Assembly (NCBI GenBank): GCA_963965975.1
Contig: OZ014417.1
Location: 7,064,821 to 7,128,820, forward strand
DNA: 64,000 nt
Reading direction: 5' to 3'
Origin: Xestospongia bergquistia
Taxonomy: Eukaryota > Porifera > Demospongiae > Haplosclerida > Petrosiidae
The first letter of the stretch is position 1; each line of letters begins with the position of its first letter. Position numbers and translations under genes: made by a program. A model generated the notes under the pieces. That model was not told the DNA's origin. It saw nothing but the letters and a program-made list of their open reading frames with translations, and did no database searches. This document shows, one piece after another, positions 12,151 to 23,554 of the stretch.

Positions 12151-12445
12151 TTTACTAATGTACAGTCCATTATTTCTGTCATTGTATTAACAAGTTTTAC
12201 TATTACAAGTTATAAGTAAATTATTAAATGAACAATTGGATTCGATTAGTTTTGCAATTGGTTTATTTTTATTATTAGTCACAATAATGACAATATTAAA
12301 GGCAAAGTAAATCTAAGCATTTAGAGCAGAAATAAATTATAGATATTTAGTGTGTATAGAAATAAGGAAACATTCAATTAATTAAAGTGTTTATTAGTTT
12401 TATATGATTGTACATGTAAAGAATTAAGAACTATGTGCTTTTTTA

Positions 12446-12755
12446 TTAATAAATTAGTTAGCTAGGTGTGTCTTAAATTTTTATAATTGGTGGAATAGTT
12501 ACCAGTATTATTACTAGTAGTATTATTACTGCTATTACAATGACAGGAATGTTCTTGTACTGTCAAAGATATCAATCTATGAAGAATAAAGTAAAATCCA
12601 CCACTCCAGAAGCCTCACCTCTTGTGATTTATTATGAACTTAATAGAGCTCATGATTCTGATTTCCCAGGATCTAATAATTCAGTTTATAGTCCAGCTAC
12701 TATTAAAAATGTAACTATTTATTTTTGGGTGCATTTTATTTCAGCTTTTATGTAA
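12446..12755 (+). pseudogene. Possible receptor 3' fragment (TM plus tyrosine tail)
   Basis: The open frame from about 12484 reads a hydrophobic Ile/Thr-rich stretch (IIGGIVTSIITSSIITAITM), then FLYCQRYQSMKNK and a polar segment with VIYYELNRA and NSVYSPATI, ending at 12755. This looks like a TM exon and a short tail with ITIM-like tyrosines, but no acceptor, signal or ectodomain was found. The preceding 45 bases (TTAGTTAGCTAGGTGTGTCT) recur at 19005-19045 downstream of E, so this may sit in a shared 3' flank. Confidence 0.3.
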
Positions 12756-13289
12756 TGTTTTATAAATATATCAAATTGCTAGTAGAGAATTGTGTTCATT
12801 TAAACAAGCAAACATGCTGATTCATCTGAGAATTACATAAAGAAATTGAGTTAGTAGAACTTTGTCTACATTTATTATCATTTCATTATTGTATTCACAT
12901 AATAGCACTTCATAATGCAAATAAGACAATATGATTATGACTCATATCACAGTTCCTTTATACGCACAAACAAAAATTATTATCTAAATATTTATTAATG
13001 ATCACATAAGTCATAATTATAACAATAATTGATGACTTAAGTATACACAGTGGGTGTTCAGTAATCGATGTTTACTTTCAAACTGATTTATATAGACATT
13101 ATCTATTATGTAATGTTCATACAATTTTGCTTATACTTATTTAAATCAGTCACTATTTTAGGTACTGAAATGTGTTCTGGAGGATATGTAACTTGTTGTC
13201 ATGGTCTACAGTCTTTTCATTTTCTTTTACTACTGTACATTTTAACAATGATAACAATTATAATAATAATAATAATAATAATAATGGCA
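12756..13289. other. Spacer without recognisable gene
   Basis: AT-rich sequence ending in an (ATA)n tract at about 13258-13285. Short ORFs here read through the trinucleotide repeat and are not supported. Confidence 0.5.
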
Positions 13290-13441
13290 AACAACAAGCA
13301 CAACATATGGGTCTCCCACCATCTCATTCAATCAATCATCTCTTTCAATGCCTCTCTATTGTTCTTTGGCGCGAGAACGCCTGCTTGTGGGCATCCCGCA
13401 TGCCCATCCATTTGGCATCTGAGGATGGGATTGAATGATTA
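13290..13441 (+). mobile_element. Retroelement polyprotein C-terminal scrap, plus strand
   Basis: Reads GLPPSHSINHLFQCLSIVLW, then a stretch ending SEDGIE and a stop at about 13439. The LGxPPxxSxxHLFQxLxxxLW style matches, from memory of the family, the extreme C-terminus of reverse-transcriptase-like polyproteins common in marine invertebrate genomes. It is less AT-rich than its surroundings. The (ATA)n tract borders it on the left. See the minus-strand partner at 13515-13950. Confidence 0.5.
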
Positions 13442-13514
13442 ATTTCATTTACATAATAATATTGTTATGGTTATTGTAAAATTATAGTAATAATAATAAT
13501 AATAATAACAAGGG

Positions 13515-13950
13515 AAGAAGATATCAACTGGACGAGAGCTGGACGATGATACTAGAGATGGAACCTCTTTTGTAGAAGCTAAAGCAGCTGATTGGGCAGC
13601 AGAAAAAATGGTATCTCTGAGGGAGTTATGTTGATGAATGAGGTCCCCATTGCCTCTACAACCAACTTGATGGTCACCAAAGCCATCAGTCACCACCTGA
13701 CAAACAGGGCAAGTCGACCCCTCCTGACACATTTGAACACCCAGCCAATACCGTAAACACAATCGAAAATCACGATCTTGATATGCCGACCAAGAGCCTT
13801 AGAAGGCACCACCTTCAGCCAATCTCCAGCGTGATGAACAGAAGATGACAAAGCCAAAGCCTTTGACCGAGTGTCTGAAGCTGTGCCAGTCAGGATATTA
13901 AAGGATGCCTGGTCAATAACTCTGGACAAATAGTGTTGATATAATAACAA
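13515..13950 (-). mobile_element. Retroelement polyprotein fragment, minus strand, frameshifted
   Basis: Reading the minus strand from about 13950: YLSRVIDQASFNILTGTASD..., a frameshift near 13750-13765, then DFRLCLRYWLGVQMC, CPVC, FGDHQVGCRGNGDLIHQHNS, LRDTIFSAAQSAAL and SSRPVDIFFP. The CPxC...GDHxxxC...RHxxLRD pattern is typical of the region after the reverse transcriptase domain in these polyproteins (family knowledge). It stops at an (ATA)n tract near 13487-13510. It is a dead fragment in opposite orientation to its probable C-terminal partner. Confidence 0.6.
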
Positions 13951-14481
13951 TAAGAATAACCATAAAGTTGCTTTCTACATTGCTATAGAATCGAAAACTT
14001 ATCTTTAATTTATTGAACATTTAAAAATAAAACCTTTTTCTGTTTGGGTATAGAAGAAATAAATTTTTCAGTTGATAAAAATTTCTGATTGCTATTATAA
14101 TAGACCCTATACTATTATGCAACAGTTTATTGTCTTCCAGGTATATTCTATTATAAATCATCAGTCATCATAATTACTATTTTCAATTATTATAGCTAAT
14201 CAATCTTCTTAAATTAAAGCATGTTTCTAGTTGTATATTTATTGTTTTGAAATAAAAACTTGAATTTGTAAGACTGGCTTACTTTTTTGATCCTTATTTT
14301 TCACTCAAATTAAAAAGGAAAATAATATATTTTCTGGTACTATTAATATAATACATAGTCATATTGGTAGCACGTGATTATAGCGAAAACGCGGTGACAG
14401 ACAAACTTGGTTATCTACTAGACAATTCTTCAGTAAACGATGTGTACAGTCGTATAAAGGCAAGGTAAAAGCTTTATAATT
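13951..14481. other. Spacer upstream of receptor remnant D
   Basis: AT-rich and non-coding. A CACGTG E-box core lies at about 14372-14377, roughly 105 bases before the ATG of D. Nothing else is supported. Confidence 0.4.
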
Positions 14482-15483
14482 ATGTCTTCTTTTCTGTTAA
14501 TATTAATGCACCTTTTAATACTTCTATCTGGAGGTAATCGTAGTTGTAGTCCTTTTTTTATTTGTGAACACTTTTAGTAGCTATAGCATTTACAGAAAAT
14601 TGTTCTGATGAAGGAGCCCTCATATATAGCGGGTCCTCAGAAAGTCACATAGTACAGATCTGTGTTAGGGGCCTTTGGAGGGACATTTGTGATACACCAA
14701 ACTCTTATCAATGGGGAATAAATGAAGCTAAAGTGGCTTGTTATCAAATGGGGATGTCATGGAAAAAAGGATCGGGTAGTTCATGCTATAATATTTGCTT
14801 TTATTCTGTATATAGGATAATCTCAAAAATTGCCCAGTAAAACAGTACTCTAACTGTGATCTAAATTCATTTAAAGCAGGACTTGATTGTGGAGGTATAA
14901 CAATGTTTAAGGACTATATGACATCTTTGTTCACTTTATAGAGAGCCATCCACAGAGTGTATTAATACAGTCACTAGACTCCTCAGTACAGATACAATGG
15001 AACTACAATGTATCAAATGGCACAGAATACTTTTTAGTAAGGCTACAAATCAACAGTATCAGAGTAGCTATTGGTATTCTAAGACAATATTATATAATGG
15101 TAGCAATACATTTAATACATCTATTACTGGTCTATTACCTAATACTATATACACGTGTTGTGTATTAGCAGTAATATCATATGGAGAAAGTGAACCAGTA
15201 TGTCAAAATAACATTACTACTAACGTAACAAGTAAGTATACTGAATTTTATGTATGGTTCTTGTGTCCTCCATATTTTACACATGTATAATAATAGTATC
15301 AACATCTATTAATACACCTCCTATTGTGAGTAGTGATATATTCACTAGTGGTGGTCCATGGTTAGCTGGTGGTAAAATGGTAGGTGTGGTGAGTGGTGTT
15401 CTTATTAAAGTGATAATATGGGGATTGATAACAGTGATTAAGAAAAAGAGAAAAAACACTAATATGAAAAGACATGATGAAAG
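14482..15483 (+). pseudogene. Receptor D: truncated, decayed copy
   Basis: Exon 1 (14482-14533) encodes a good signal peptide, MSSFLLILMHLLILLSG. Exon 2 (14581-14775) encodes an SRCR half (VQICVRGLWRDIC, AKVACYQMG). Next comes only a stub of SRCR2 (NLKNCPVKQY..., about 14817-14893), whose frame does not fit the preceding donor. An FN3 exon follows (14942-15231) with a frameshift at the T run 15031-15035, then a TM exon (15297-15483). No cytoplasmic-tail exon was found. SRCR1 second half and most of SRCR2 are absent. The FN3 and TM parts clearly belong to the A-H family. Several independent lesions make a functional gene unlikely. Confidence 0.7.
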
Positions 15484-16595
15484 GTAATTTCTTTACAATT
15501 CTATTATTTATTAAACACTTTTAGATCACATGATAGGTACCAAGCAAACATGACCCATTGACATCAACTGAAGCCAATGCCACTTGCTAACAATTGGAAT
15601 TTCTTGAAAGGAGTAATTATTAGGTAAGAGAAGTACATACATGTCTATCCAAAATAATGGACACTCATCAATGTTGTGAGATTAAGAGTGAGCCAGATCT
15701 ATTCCCAAATTTGGGGATTGTTTACTTATGTGGGTACAATGTTATTTCATTATAGATATTATTGTTTATATTATGTTAATTTTGTTTATTCTTTCAACAG
15801 TTTAATTTAATGACAATACTAAAAACATTATCACTACCCTTAAACATTAATGTTCATGTTCAAGCAGTCTACTGTACTGTAATAGATCTAACTATAGATA
15901 CCATCTATAGTTTGGTAATAATACTACTAATAAGGCTACACAAACTGTTAACAATGTTACAACAGCAAACTCTTGTAGAGCTGGCAATGACTGCACAACA
16001 ACATTAGTAGAACAGGCTATTCATTTGGTCCAGTGGCATATAGGATACAGAGATGTCCGTTCCTTCTGTTTGTCAAATAGATGATGGTGGTACACATTTT
16101 TGCTATATCATATACTATTGTTTGATATTTTGTAATAATTTCTAAAAGAATTTTCTCGCTTTTTTGTTTCTTTCTCTGTTTTGTCCTCCATGCTAGTATT
16201 TTACATATTCATATTGACACAAAAACGAACAACCAATTTCTGACCCACCCACACGTGGAATTAGGCATGCACAATACAAGTCAAAATCAAGGTATAAAAG
16301 TTAGGGTATCTTGACAATCACCCTGAATTAGCTGATTTCAGTTAACAATACATACTATAATAAATAAACCATGGCTACTTCATCTTACAAGAATAACTAT
16401 GAAACTTTAAATAATAAAAAATATTTATAATACTACTAATAATTTAACTTAAAAGATTTGTTTTTATATACAAAGAGAGTCAACTAATGTAAGCAATATT
16501 AATATTATGTCAACATTAAACAGGAAGTAGACATCAAAGTCAGAACAATAAATAAACATTATTAGAAGCAGAATATTTCCTCAAGAAGGTGGAAG
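15484..16595. other. Spacer between D and E
   Basis: No supported exon; short ORFs lack family features. The right end carries ACAGGAAGT at 16520-16528, the same ETS-like site found before B, C and H, but without an equally clear TATATAAG box. Confidence 0.4.
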
Positions 16596-18849
16596 ATGAA
16601 TCTTGAAGTTTTTTTGGTTCTACTGTGCTCAATGTCTTGTTTACAACAAGGTAATGAAAGTATTAGCATGTGGTAATAATTAAAACTTTTGATCAGTTAT
16701 CACTGGAGATGTTAAGACACAAACTCCAGGAAATAGCCATATATTGCCATTTTGTTCCAGAAAATATATTTGTATTGAGAATGTCTGTCATTCAAGTAAG
16801 AGGAGATCAATCAGAGCTGTTTGCTTTGTTATTTCATACTGTTCTAAAGTCAAATCATGGCAACTAAATAAGCATTCATACATTATTGACATAAGTATAT
16901 GTAAATTTACAATTTGTGTACATCTATATGTCATAGTATAATGCTACAAGCAGCCAAAAGAATAGTCTCATACCCAGGTGTTTCAGTAAAGGAAATAGTG
17001 CAAGGCTTCAAAAGGGCTGTGATAAAAAATTTTATAGAAAAATACTATCTTCCTATAGATTGTACATGTGGAGACTTAATGTTAACAAATGAATCAGTTC
17101 TTACTATATGTTCATCAAATGGTGAACAGTACACATTCTCTGGTCATTGTTGGACATTAGCAGAGGCAAAAATAGCTTGTACACAACTTGCATATTGTTT
17201 TAATCAGTGTAATGTTCAATTCTGTTGTAATGGGAATGTGAATTCTCTCAAAAATTGTTTGATGGCAGGACTCAATTGCAGAGGTATATTATTTGTTCTA
17301 TATGTAATAACAATCAAAAACCATTAAAGATTGGCCCAGTCCATACAATTTATCTATACAACAACTGGAATCTTCAATACAGCTCAGCTGGCAATACAAC
17401 ATCAACCGCACAAATAACATGGTACTAATGTTTAATATATCATGTGAAAGTAAACAACAACAGATCAGCCATGTTTATTCTAAGACAATACTATATAATA
17501 ATGATAGTACTTTTAATACATTTATTACTGGTCTATTACCTAATACTATATACAACTGCTGTGTATTAGCAGTAACATCAAATGGAAAGAGTGGACCAAT
17601 ATGTGAAAATATCAATATAACTGGTAATACAACAAGTGAGTTTGTTCTTGTTACAACTACTATATTAATCTATAATGATACTTTGTTATTTATTTTTCTT
17701 ATCAGGTCAAATTTGTTCCTCTACTACTGTGACAGATGTATTCACTACTAGTGTCATCAAAACAACTTCTACAACAGTTACAATCATGACAACTGTTACT
17801 TCTCTTACTATATCTCCATCCTCTAATATCAATACAATAAAAACACTTTGTCCTACTGGTAGTATGACAATTGTTACTACTGTAACCATATCTCCATCCT
17901 CTAATATCAATACAATAAAAACACTTTGTCCTGCTGGGAGTAGTGATACATTTACTAATGGTAGTTCATGGGTGGGTGGTATATTGGTGGGTGTGGTAAT
18001 TGGTGTTCTTGTGATGGTGATGGTATGGGTGATAGTGACAATAGTTAGGAAGAAGAGGAGGAAAATGGTGGACAACATAATAACATATAATAATAGGTAT
18101 GTTCAGAATTATGTTTTGTATGTATGTAATTTACAAGAACAAGTTATATGTACAAAGAATGCATACTTTATGTTAATAATTAGACATAGTAATTACTTTG
18201 CTACATACGTTGCTATTTCATTAAAAATATGAACTTTCAGTAACTTTTTAAAGCACTAATGTAATAAGTTGACTGCTACAGCTGCACTAACAGTTTAATG
18301 TGTATATAAATAACCACAATGCTACAAACCTCATATTAGCTATTGTCATGTATACACTGTCATTATCACTAACTATACATTATAGTATGGCCATGGTATC
18401 ATTATATTTGTGTTATTTTAAATGCAATCCAAAAACAAGCCACCACAGTAGTAATATACAGTATATAAACATGTATGAAATACACACACACACACACATA
18501 TATATATATACACATCATTATGTTAAGCATTTATATGATATTTTTATTTAAAATTAATGGTTCCACTTCACAAACATCAAACAGAGAAGGTTTAGGTAAC
18601 CCTACATATGATGGACTTGTACATCCTCTTACCAATATGGAGCTGCCTGAAGCTGAGGCTACATATAGTTATGCTGTAATGCCACAGACTCACAAATATG
18701 ATACCGTAACTAATATCACTGAGGAAAGACCAAGGGTAAACCTAGATATTCCCATTAACAGTGGTATCTACTCTCCTGCTGAAAATATCGAAATTGAAGG
18801 AGTAGCTGAAGATGAAATTGGTACATATTCAAAGCTCCAGAGAAAATAA
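16596..18849 (+). pseudogene. Receptor E: single-SRCR copy with lost tail splice acceptor
   Basis: Exon 1 is 16596-16650 (signal peptide MNLEVFLVLLCSMSCLQQ). The SRCR exon (17059-17283) is one continuous exon in which the two halves are fused and shortened (CTCGDLMLTN, CWTLAEAKIAC, QFCCNGNVNS, AGLNCRG). FN3 is 17330-17635. The stalk/TM exon (17706-18096) contains an internal duplication of TISPSSNINTIKTLCP. The tail exon ends at 18849 with NPTY, ATYSYAV, YDTV and GTYSKLQRK. The SRCR1 module is absent. The expected tail acceptor reads AATGG|TT at about 18559 where twin F has AATAG|TT. An in-frame AG about 23 bases downstream (AACAG|A) could rescue splicing with loss of about eight residues. 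Possibly functional with an altered junction. Confidence 0.65.
17055..18768 (+). repeat. Recent duplication, source-type copy (E)
   Basis: Matches 19573-21288 at an offset of 2518 (2520 after a TA-repeat difference). By eye I find only about three substitutions in the aligned 1.7 kb: the acceptor A/G, CTT/ATT, and CTA/CAA. The two copies are therefore very recent, gene-converted, or an assembly artefact. Confidence 0.85.
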
Positions 18850-19436
18850 TTTTATAATATATAGTCTATTAATTCTGTCATTGTATTAAAACGTTTTACT
18901 ATTACAAGTTATAAGTAAATTATTAAATGAGCAATTGTATTCAATTAGTTTTGTAATTAGTTTAATTTTATTATTACAGTCACAATATTGATAATTTTTG
19001 GCTAATAAATTAGTTAGCTAGGTGTGTCTTAAAATTTATAATTCATTAGCATTTATTAGATGTTTTGGGAAAGGAGGAAATATTGTTTAAGACTTTTTAG
19101 ATTGCAATGTAATGTAAATATACTCTGTCTTGAATCTCGCCTATGTCAACAACAATATTTGTGAAGACTTATACCTGTATGAGACTAGACGTTGAATTGT
19201 ATCATGTCCATAGTAATAGTAACACAACATATATTCATTATTTAGTTTATAGATATAGTTGCCTCTGTTGAACAAGACTTCAGTTTGTACTAGTATTACA
19301 GTTCACATATGCAGGTAAATTTATTTTGAGAATTAATTACAGAACTTTACTTTCATACATCACTGACATATCTATTTATATAACAACATTTAAACAACAA
19401 AAAAGTTAAGACAGACCTTTTGAGAGTGTTTTGTAG
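18850..19436. other. 3' flank of E and start of the G-type flank
   Basis: 18850-19045 matches the region downstream of gene C (12151-12490). From about 19146 the sequence matches the 5' flank of gene A. No gene is seen. Confidence 0.5.
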
Positions 19437-19551
19437 CTTCAACTACATCACAGTTGTGAGTTGTCCTTATAAAAAAAAACATTTTGATAGATTAATTCAA
19501 GCTGTTACCATTATAGTTATGTAACTATGATGTAACCATGATGTAACCATG
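19437..19551 (+). repeat. 115-base direct repeat, left of F
   Basis: Nearly identical to 21288-21402 (one C/T difference seen). The two copies bracket the F duplicate, with 21 filler bases (19552-19572) on the left side. The block belongs to the G promoter flank and also resembles about 563-680 upstream of A. Confidence 0.85.
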
Positions 19552-19572
19552 CATCATTGTAACCATGTAACC

Positions 19573-20999
19573 ATAGATTGTACATGTGGAGACTTAATGT
19601 TAACAAATGAATCAGTTCTTACTATATGTTCATCAAATGGTGAACAGTACACATTCTCTGGTCATTGTTGGACATTAGCAGAGGCAAAAATAGCTTGTAC
19701 ACAACTTGCATATTGTTTTAATCAGTGTAATGTTCAATTCTGTTGTAATGGGAATGTGAATTCTCTCAAAAATTGTTTGATGGCAGGACTCAATTGCAGA
19801 GGTATATTATTTGTTCTATATGTAATAACAATCAAAAACCATTAAAGATTGGCCCAGTCCATACAATTTATCTATACAACAACTGGAATCTTCAATACAG
19901 CTCAGCTGGCAATACAACATCAACCGCACAAATAACATGGTACTAATGTTTAATATATCATGTGAAAGTAAACAACAACAGATCAGCCATGTTTATTCTA
20001 AGACAATACTATATAATAATGATAGTACTTTTAATACATTTATTACTGGTCTATTACCTAATACTATATACAACTGCTGTGTATTAGCAGTAACATCAAA
20101 TGGAAAGAGTGGACCAATATGTGAAAATATCAATATAACTGGTAATACAACAAGTGAGTTTGTTCTTGTTACAACTACTATATTAATCTATAATGATACT
20201 TTGTTATTTATTTTTCTTATCAGGTCAAATTTGTTCCTCTACTACTGTGACAGATGTATTCACTACTAGTGTCATCAAAACAACTTCTACAACAGTTACA
20301 ATCATGACAACTGTTACTTCTCTTACTATATCTCCATCCTCTAATATCAATACAATAAAAACACTTTGTCCTACTGGTAGTATGACAATTGTTACTACTG
20401 TAACCATATCTCCATCCTCTAATATCAATACAATAAAAACACTTTGTCCTGCTGGGAGTAGTGATACATTTACTAATGGTAGTTCATGGGTGGGTGGTAT
20501 ATTGGTGGGTGTGGTAATTGGTGTTCTTGTGATGGTGATGGTATGGGTGATAGTGACAATAGTTAGGAAGAAGAGGAGGAAAATGGTGGACAACATAATA
20601 ACATATAATAATAGGTATGTTCAGAATTATGTTTTGTATGTATGTAATTTACAAGAACAAGTTATATGTACAAAGAATGCATACTTTATGTTAATAATTA
20701 GACATAGTAATTACTTTGCTACATACGTTGCTATTTCATTAAAAATATGAACTTTCAGTAACTTTTTAAAGCACTAATGTAATAAGTTGACTGCTACAGC
20801 TGCACTAACAGTTTAATGTGTATATAAATAACCACAATGCTACAAACCTCATATTAGCTATTGTCATGTATACACTGTCATTATCACTAACTATACATTA
20901 TAGTATGGCCATGGTATCATTATATTTGTGTTATTTTAAATGCAATCCAAAAACAAGCCACCACAGTAGTAATATACAGTATATAAACATGTATGAAAT

Positions 21000-21030
<31 letters not shown>

Positions 21031-21375
21031 CACATCATTATGTTAAGCATTTATATGATATTTTTATTTAAAATTAATAGTTCCACTTCACAAACATCAA
21101 ACAGAGAAGGTTTAGGTAACCCTACATATGATGGACTTGTACATCCTATTACCAATATGGAGCTGCCTGAAGCTGAGGCTACATATAGTTATGCTGTAAT
21201 GCCACAGACTCACAAATATGATACCGTAACTAATATCACTGAGGAAAGACCAAGGGTAAACCAAGATATTCCCATTAACAGTGGTATCTTCAACTACATC
21301 ACAGTTGTGAGTTGTCCTTATAAAAAAAAACATTTTGATAGATTAATTCAAGCTGTTACCATTATAGTTATGTAA
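19573..21375 (+). pseudogene. Receptor F: promoterless twin of E with truncated tail
   Basis: SRCR exon 19577-19801, FN3 19848-20153, stalk/TM 20224-20614, tail from about 21081. The SRCR, FN3 and stalk/TM proteins are identical to E as far as I can read. F lacks exon 1, so it has no signal peptide of its own; the preceding ATG at 19549 is fortuitous. The tail acceptor AATAG is intact, unlike E. The tail is cut after IPINSGI at 21288, where the sequence joins the G flank and reads on to a chance stop at about 21373. The terminal YSKL motif is lost. It is a duplicated insert, probably not an independent gene. Confidence 0.8.
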
Positions 21376-21402
21376 CCATGATGTAACCATGATGTAACCA
21401 TG
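21288..21402 (+). repeat. 115-base direct repeat, right of F
   Basis: Partner of 19437-19551. It continues directly into the G promoter, so this copy is in its original context and the left copy marks the other side of the insertion. Confidence 0.85.
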
Positions 21403-21492
21403 ATGTATGCAGAATGACAACAGGAAATGAACTATATCATTAGATTTAGTTGATAAACAAGCAAAAGAGCAGAATTTGCTCAAGTCTTCAAG

Positions 21493-23554
21493 ATGTATCT
21501 TCACTATGTCTTTATTTTACTATGTTGTTTTAAAAAAAGTATGGAAACTAATTGATTTTTCAAAGCTCCTTAAATACTTTATAATCTAGTTATTGGATGT
21601 GTTGAGGGAGAGCTCAGATTTTTTGAGTCAAACAACAGCTCTCTAATACAGATTTGTACTACAGGAAAATGGGGATATATTTGTGCTAAGTACAATTATA
21701 ATTGGAGTAAAATAGAGGCTCAAGTTGCTTGTCAATTGATGGGATATTTGAGCAGTAGTTTATACAATGATGGTAGGAATGCTAATGCATTTATGCTAGG
21801 ACTACAAGATCAATTATAATATACTGATTTCAATTTAGGTGACTATAAAGTAGATCTGAAAAATACAGCTAAAATACCAGTCAGTTATTCACATATCAAA
21901 TGTAAGGGTCTTGAACAAAACATTACTCAATGTTATCTTAGAGAAAGTAACAATGAAAATAGCTGCAAAATTGTTGATGAAAATTCTTACTACTATGCCA
22001 CTACCAAATGCCAAAACATTTCTGGTAATATAAGGCTTTAAATTAAGAGTATTACAAAACTGACTGTCTTCTTTAGGTTCTAAAGGTGGAGAATTATCTC
22101 TTAATGGAACACTACTTACAATTTGTGCATTTGGTCAATGGCACACACTCTGTGGTAATATTTGGACATTAGCTCAGGCAAAAGTAGCTTGTAGACAACT
22201 GGGAAGAAATCCAATTGGTAAGATTTTTATACACATGAAATATTTATTTCTCAACAAAAACAAGGTGCTAACAACAGTGTAATCAACACTGAAGTATTAT
22301 CTACTGTTGATATTCAGTTCTATTGTAATGGAAATGAGAATTCTCTTAGGAAATGCTCAGTTATTAATAATTATTACTGTACCTCACCAGGGAAAGCAGC
22401 AGGACTTACATGTGGAGGTAGACAATTACAATTTTGTAATAAAAATTTATGAAGTATATTAGAATGGCCCAGTCCACCTCACAATTTATCCATTCAATTA
22501 CTGGAATCTTCACTACATATCTACTGGGAATAAAATTATAACAACCACATGATAAATGTTATCACTTTCAATATATCCTGTGAAAACAGTGTACAACAAA
22601 TTAAATACTGGTATTTCAATAACAGTACTTTTAATACATCTATTACTGGTCTATTACCTAATACTACATACACATGTTGTGTATTAGCAGTAACATCATA
22701 TGGAGAGAGTGAACCAATATGTAAAAATATCACAACTAGTAGTTTAAATACTACAATGAGTAAGTTAATAATAACATATAATCCTGAACAATATCTTACT
22801 ACGTCAATTGTATGTATGTACTATTTACACATAACAGATTATACTGAAGGTGTGTATTAGCCTCATATCACCAAATCTGCTGTGTCAATAATAATTGTCA
22901 TGTTGCTTTTATAATAACACAACCTACTAATGCAATAAGTGACATCATAATGCACAGCTCTATTATTTTAAACTTATTTACTTGATGTTTGTAATCTACG
23001 TTTGCTCACATAGGTATCACTCCCATTACTAAAACTCAGACATCCACTAGTGGTGGTCCCTGGATAGGTGGTATATTGATAGGTATGATAAGTAGTATTC
23101 TTATGATGGTTGTGGTATGGGTGATAGTGACATTGATTTGGAAAAGAAGAAGGAAGAAAGTGAATAACTCACAAAGATATCATAACAGGTATGATAGCAT
23201 GTTTATCTTGTCAAAACATTTATTTTCACTGTACACAGCAGTACTACGTCAAACAATATGGCTATGGAATGTTTAGGTAACCCCACATATGATGGACAAG
23301 TACATCAAAATAACACTCATGATGTAACAGAACTACCTGAGGCTGAAGCTGACTATAGTTATGTACAGACACAACAAAATAATGTATATGATTCTGTTAA
23401 TAGTACTAGTATGGAAGGACCAGCAACAAACCAAGATTCTACTGTTAACAGTGATGTCTGCTCTTATGATGAAGTTAACAATGTGAAAATTGAAGGAGTA
23501 TACTCATTAGTTGAAGATGAAATTGAGACTTATTCAAAATTACAGAGAAAATAA
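21493..23554 (+). pseudogene. Receptor G: paralogue of A with in-frame stop in FN3
   Basis: Exons: 21493-21538, 21590-21772, 21839-22024, 22077-22217, 22265-22417, 22463-22759, 23014-23188, 23239-23554, total 1497 bases. Order as in A. The FN3 exon reads TGG GAA TAA at 22525-22533 where A reads TGG GAA TAT. One substitution therefore ends the protein after both SRCR domains, predicting a secreted two-SRCR product if translated. Downstream, the TM and tail are otherwise intact, with NPTY, ADYSYVQ, VYDSV and GVYSLV-x6-YSKLQRK. The first cysteine of SRCR2 is Ser (GSKGGE instead of GCKGGE). Recently disabled gene, or one making a soluble form. Confidence 0.8.

Noticed and set aside
16914-17058. 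Extra N-terminal coding sequence before the E SRCR exon
   Set aside because: The open frame upstream of 17059 is absent from twin F and from all relatives, and a good acceptor (TCCTATAG) lies at 17058.
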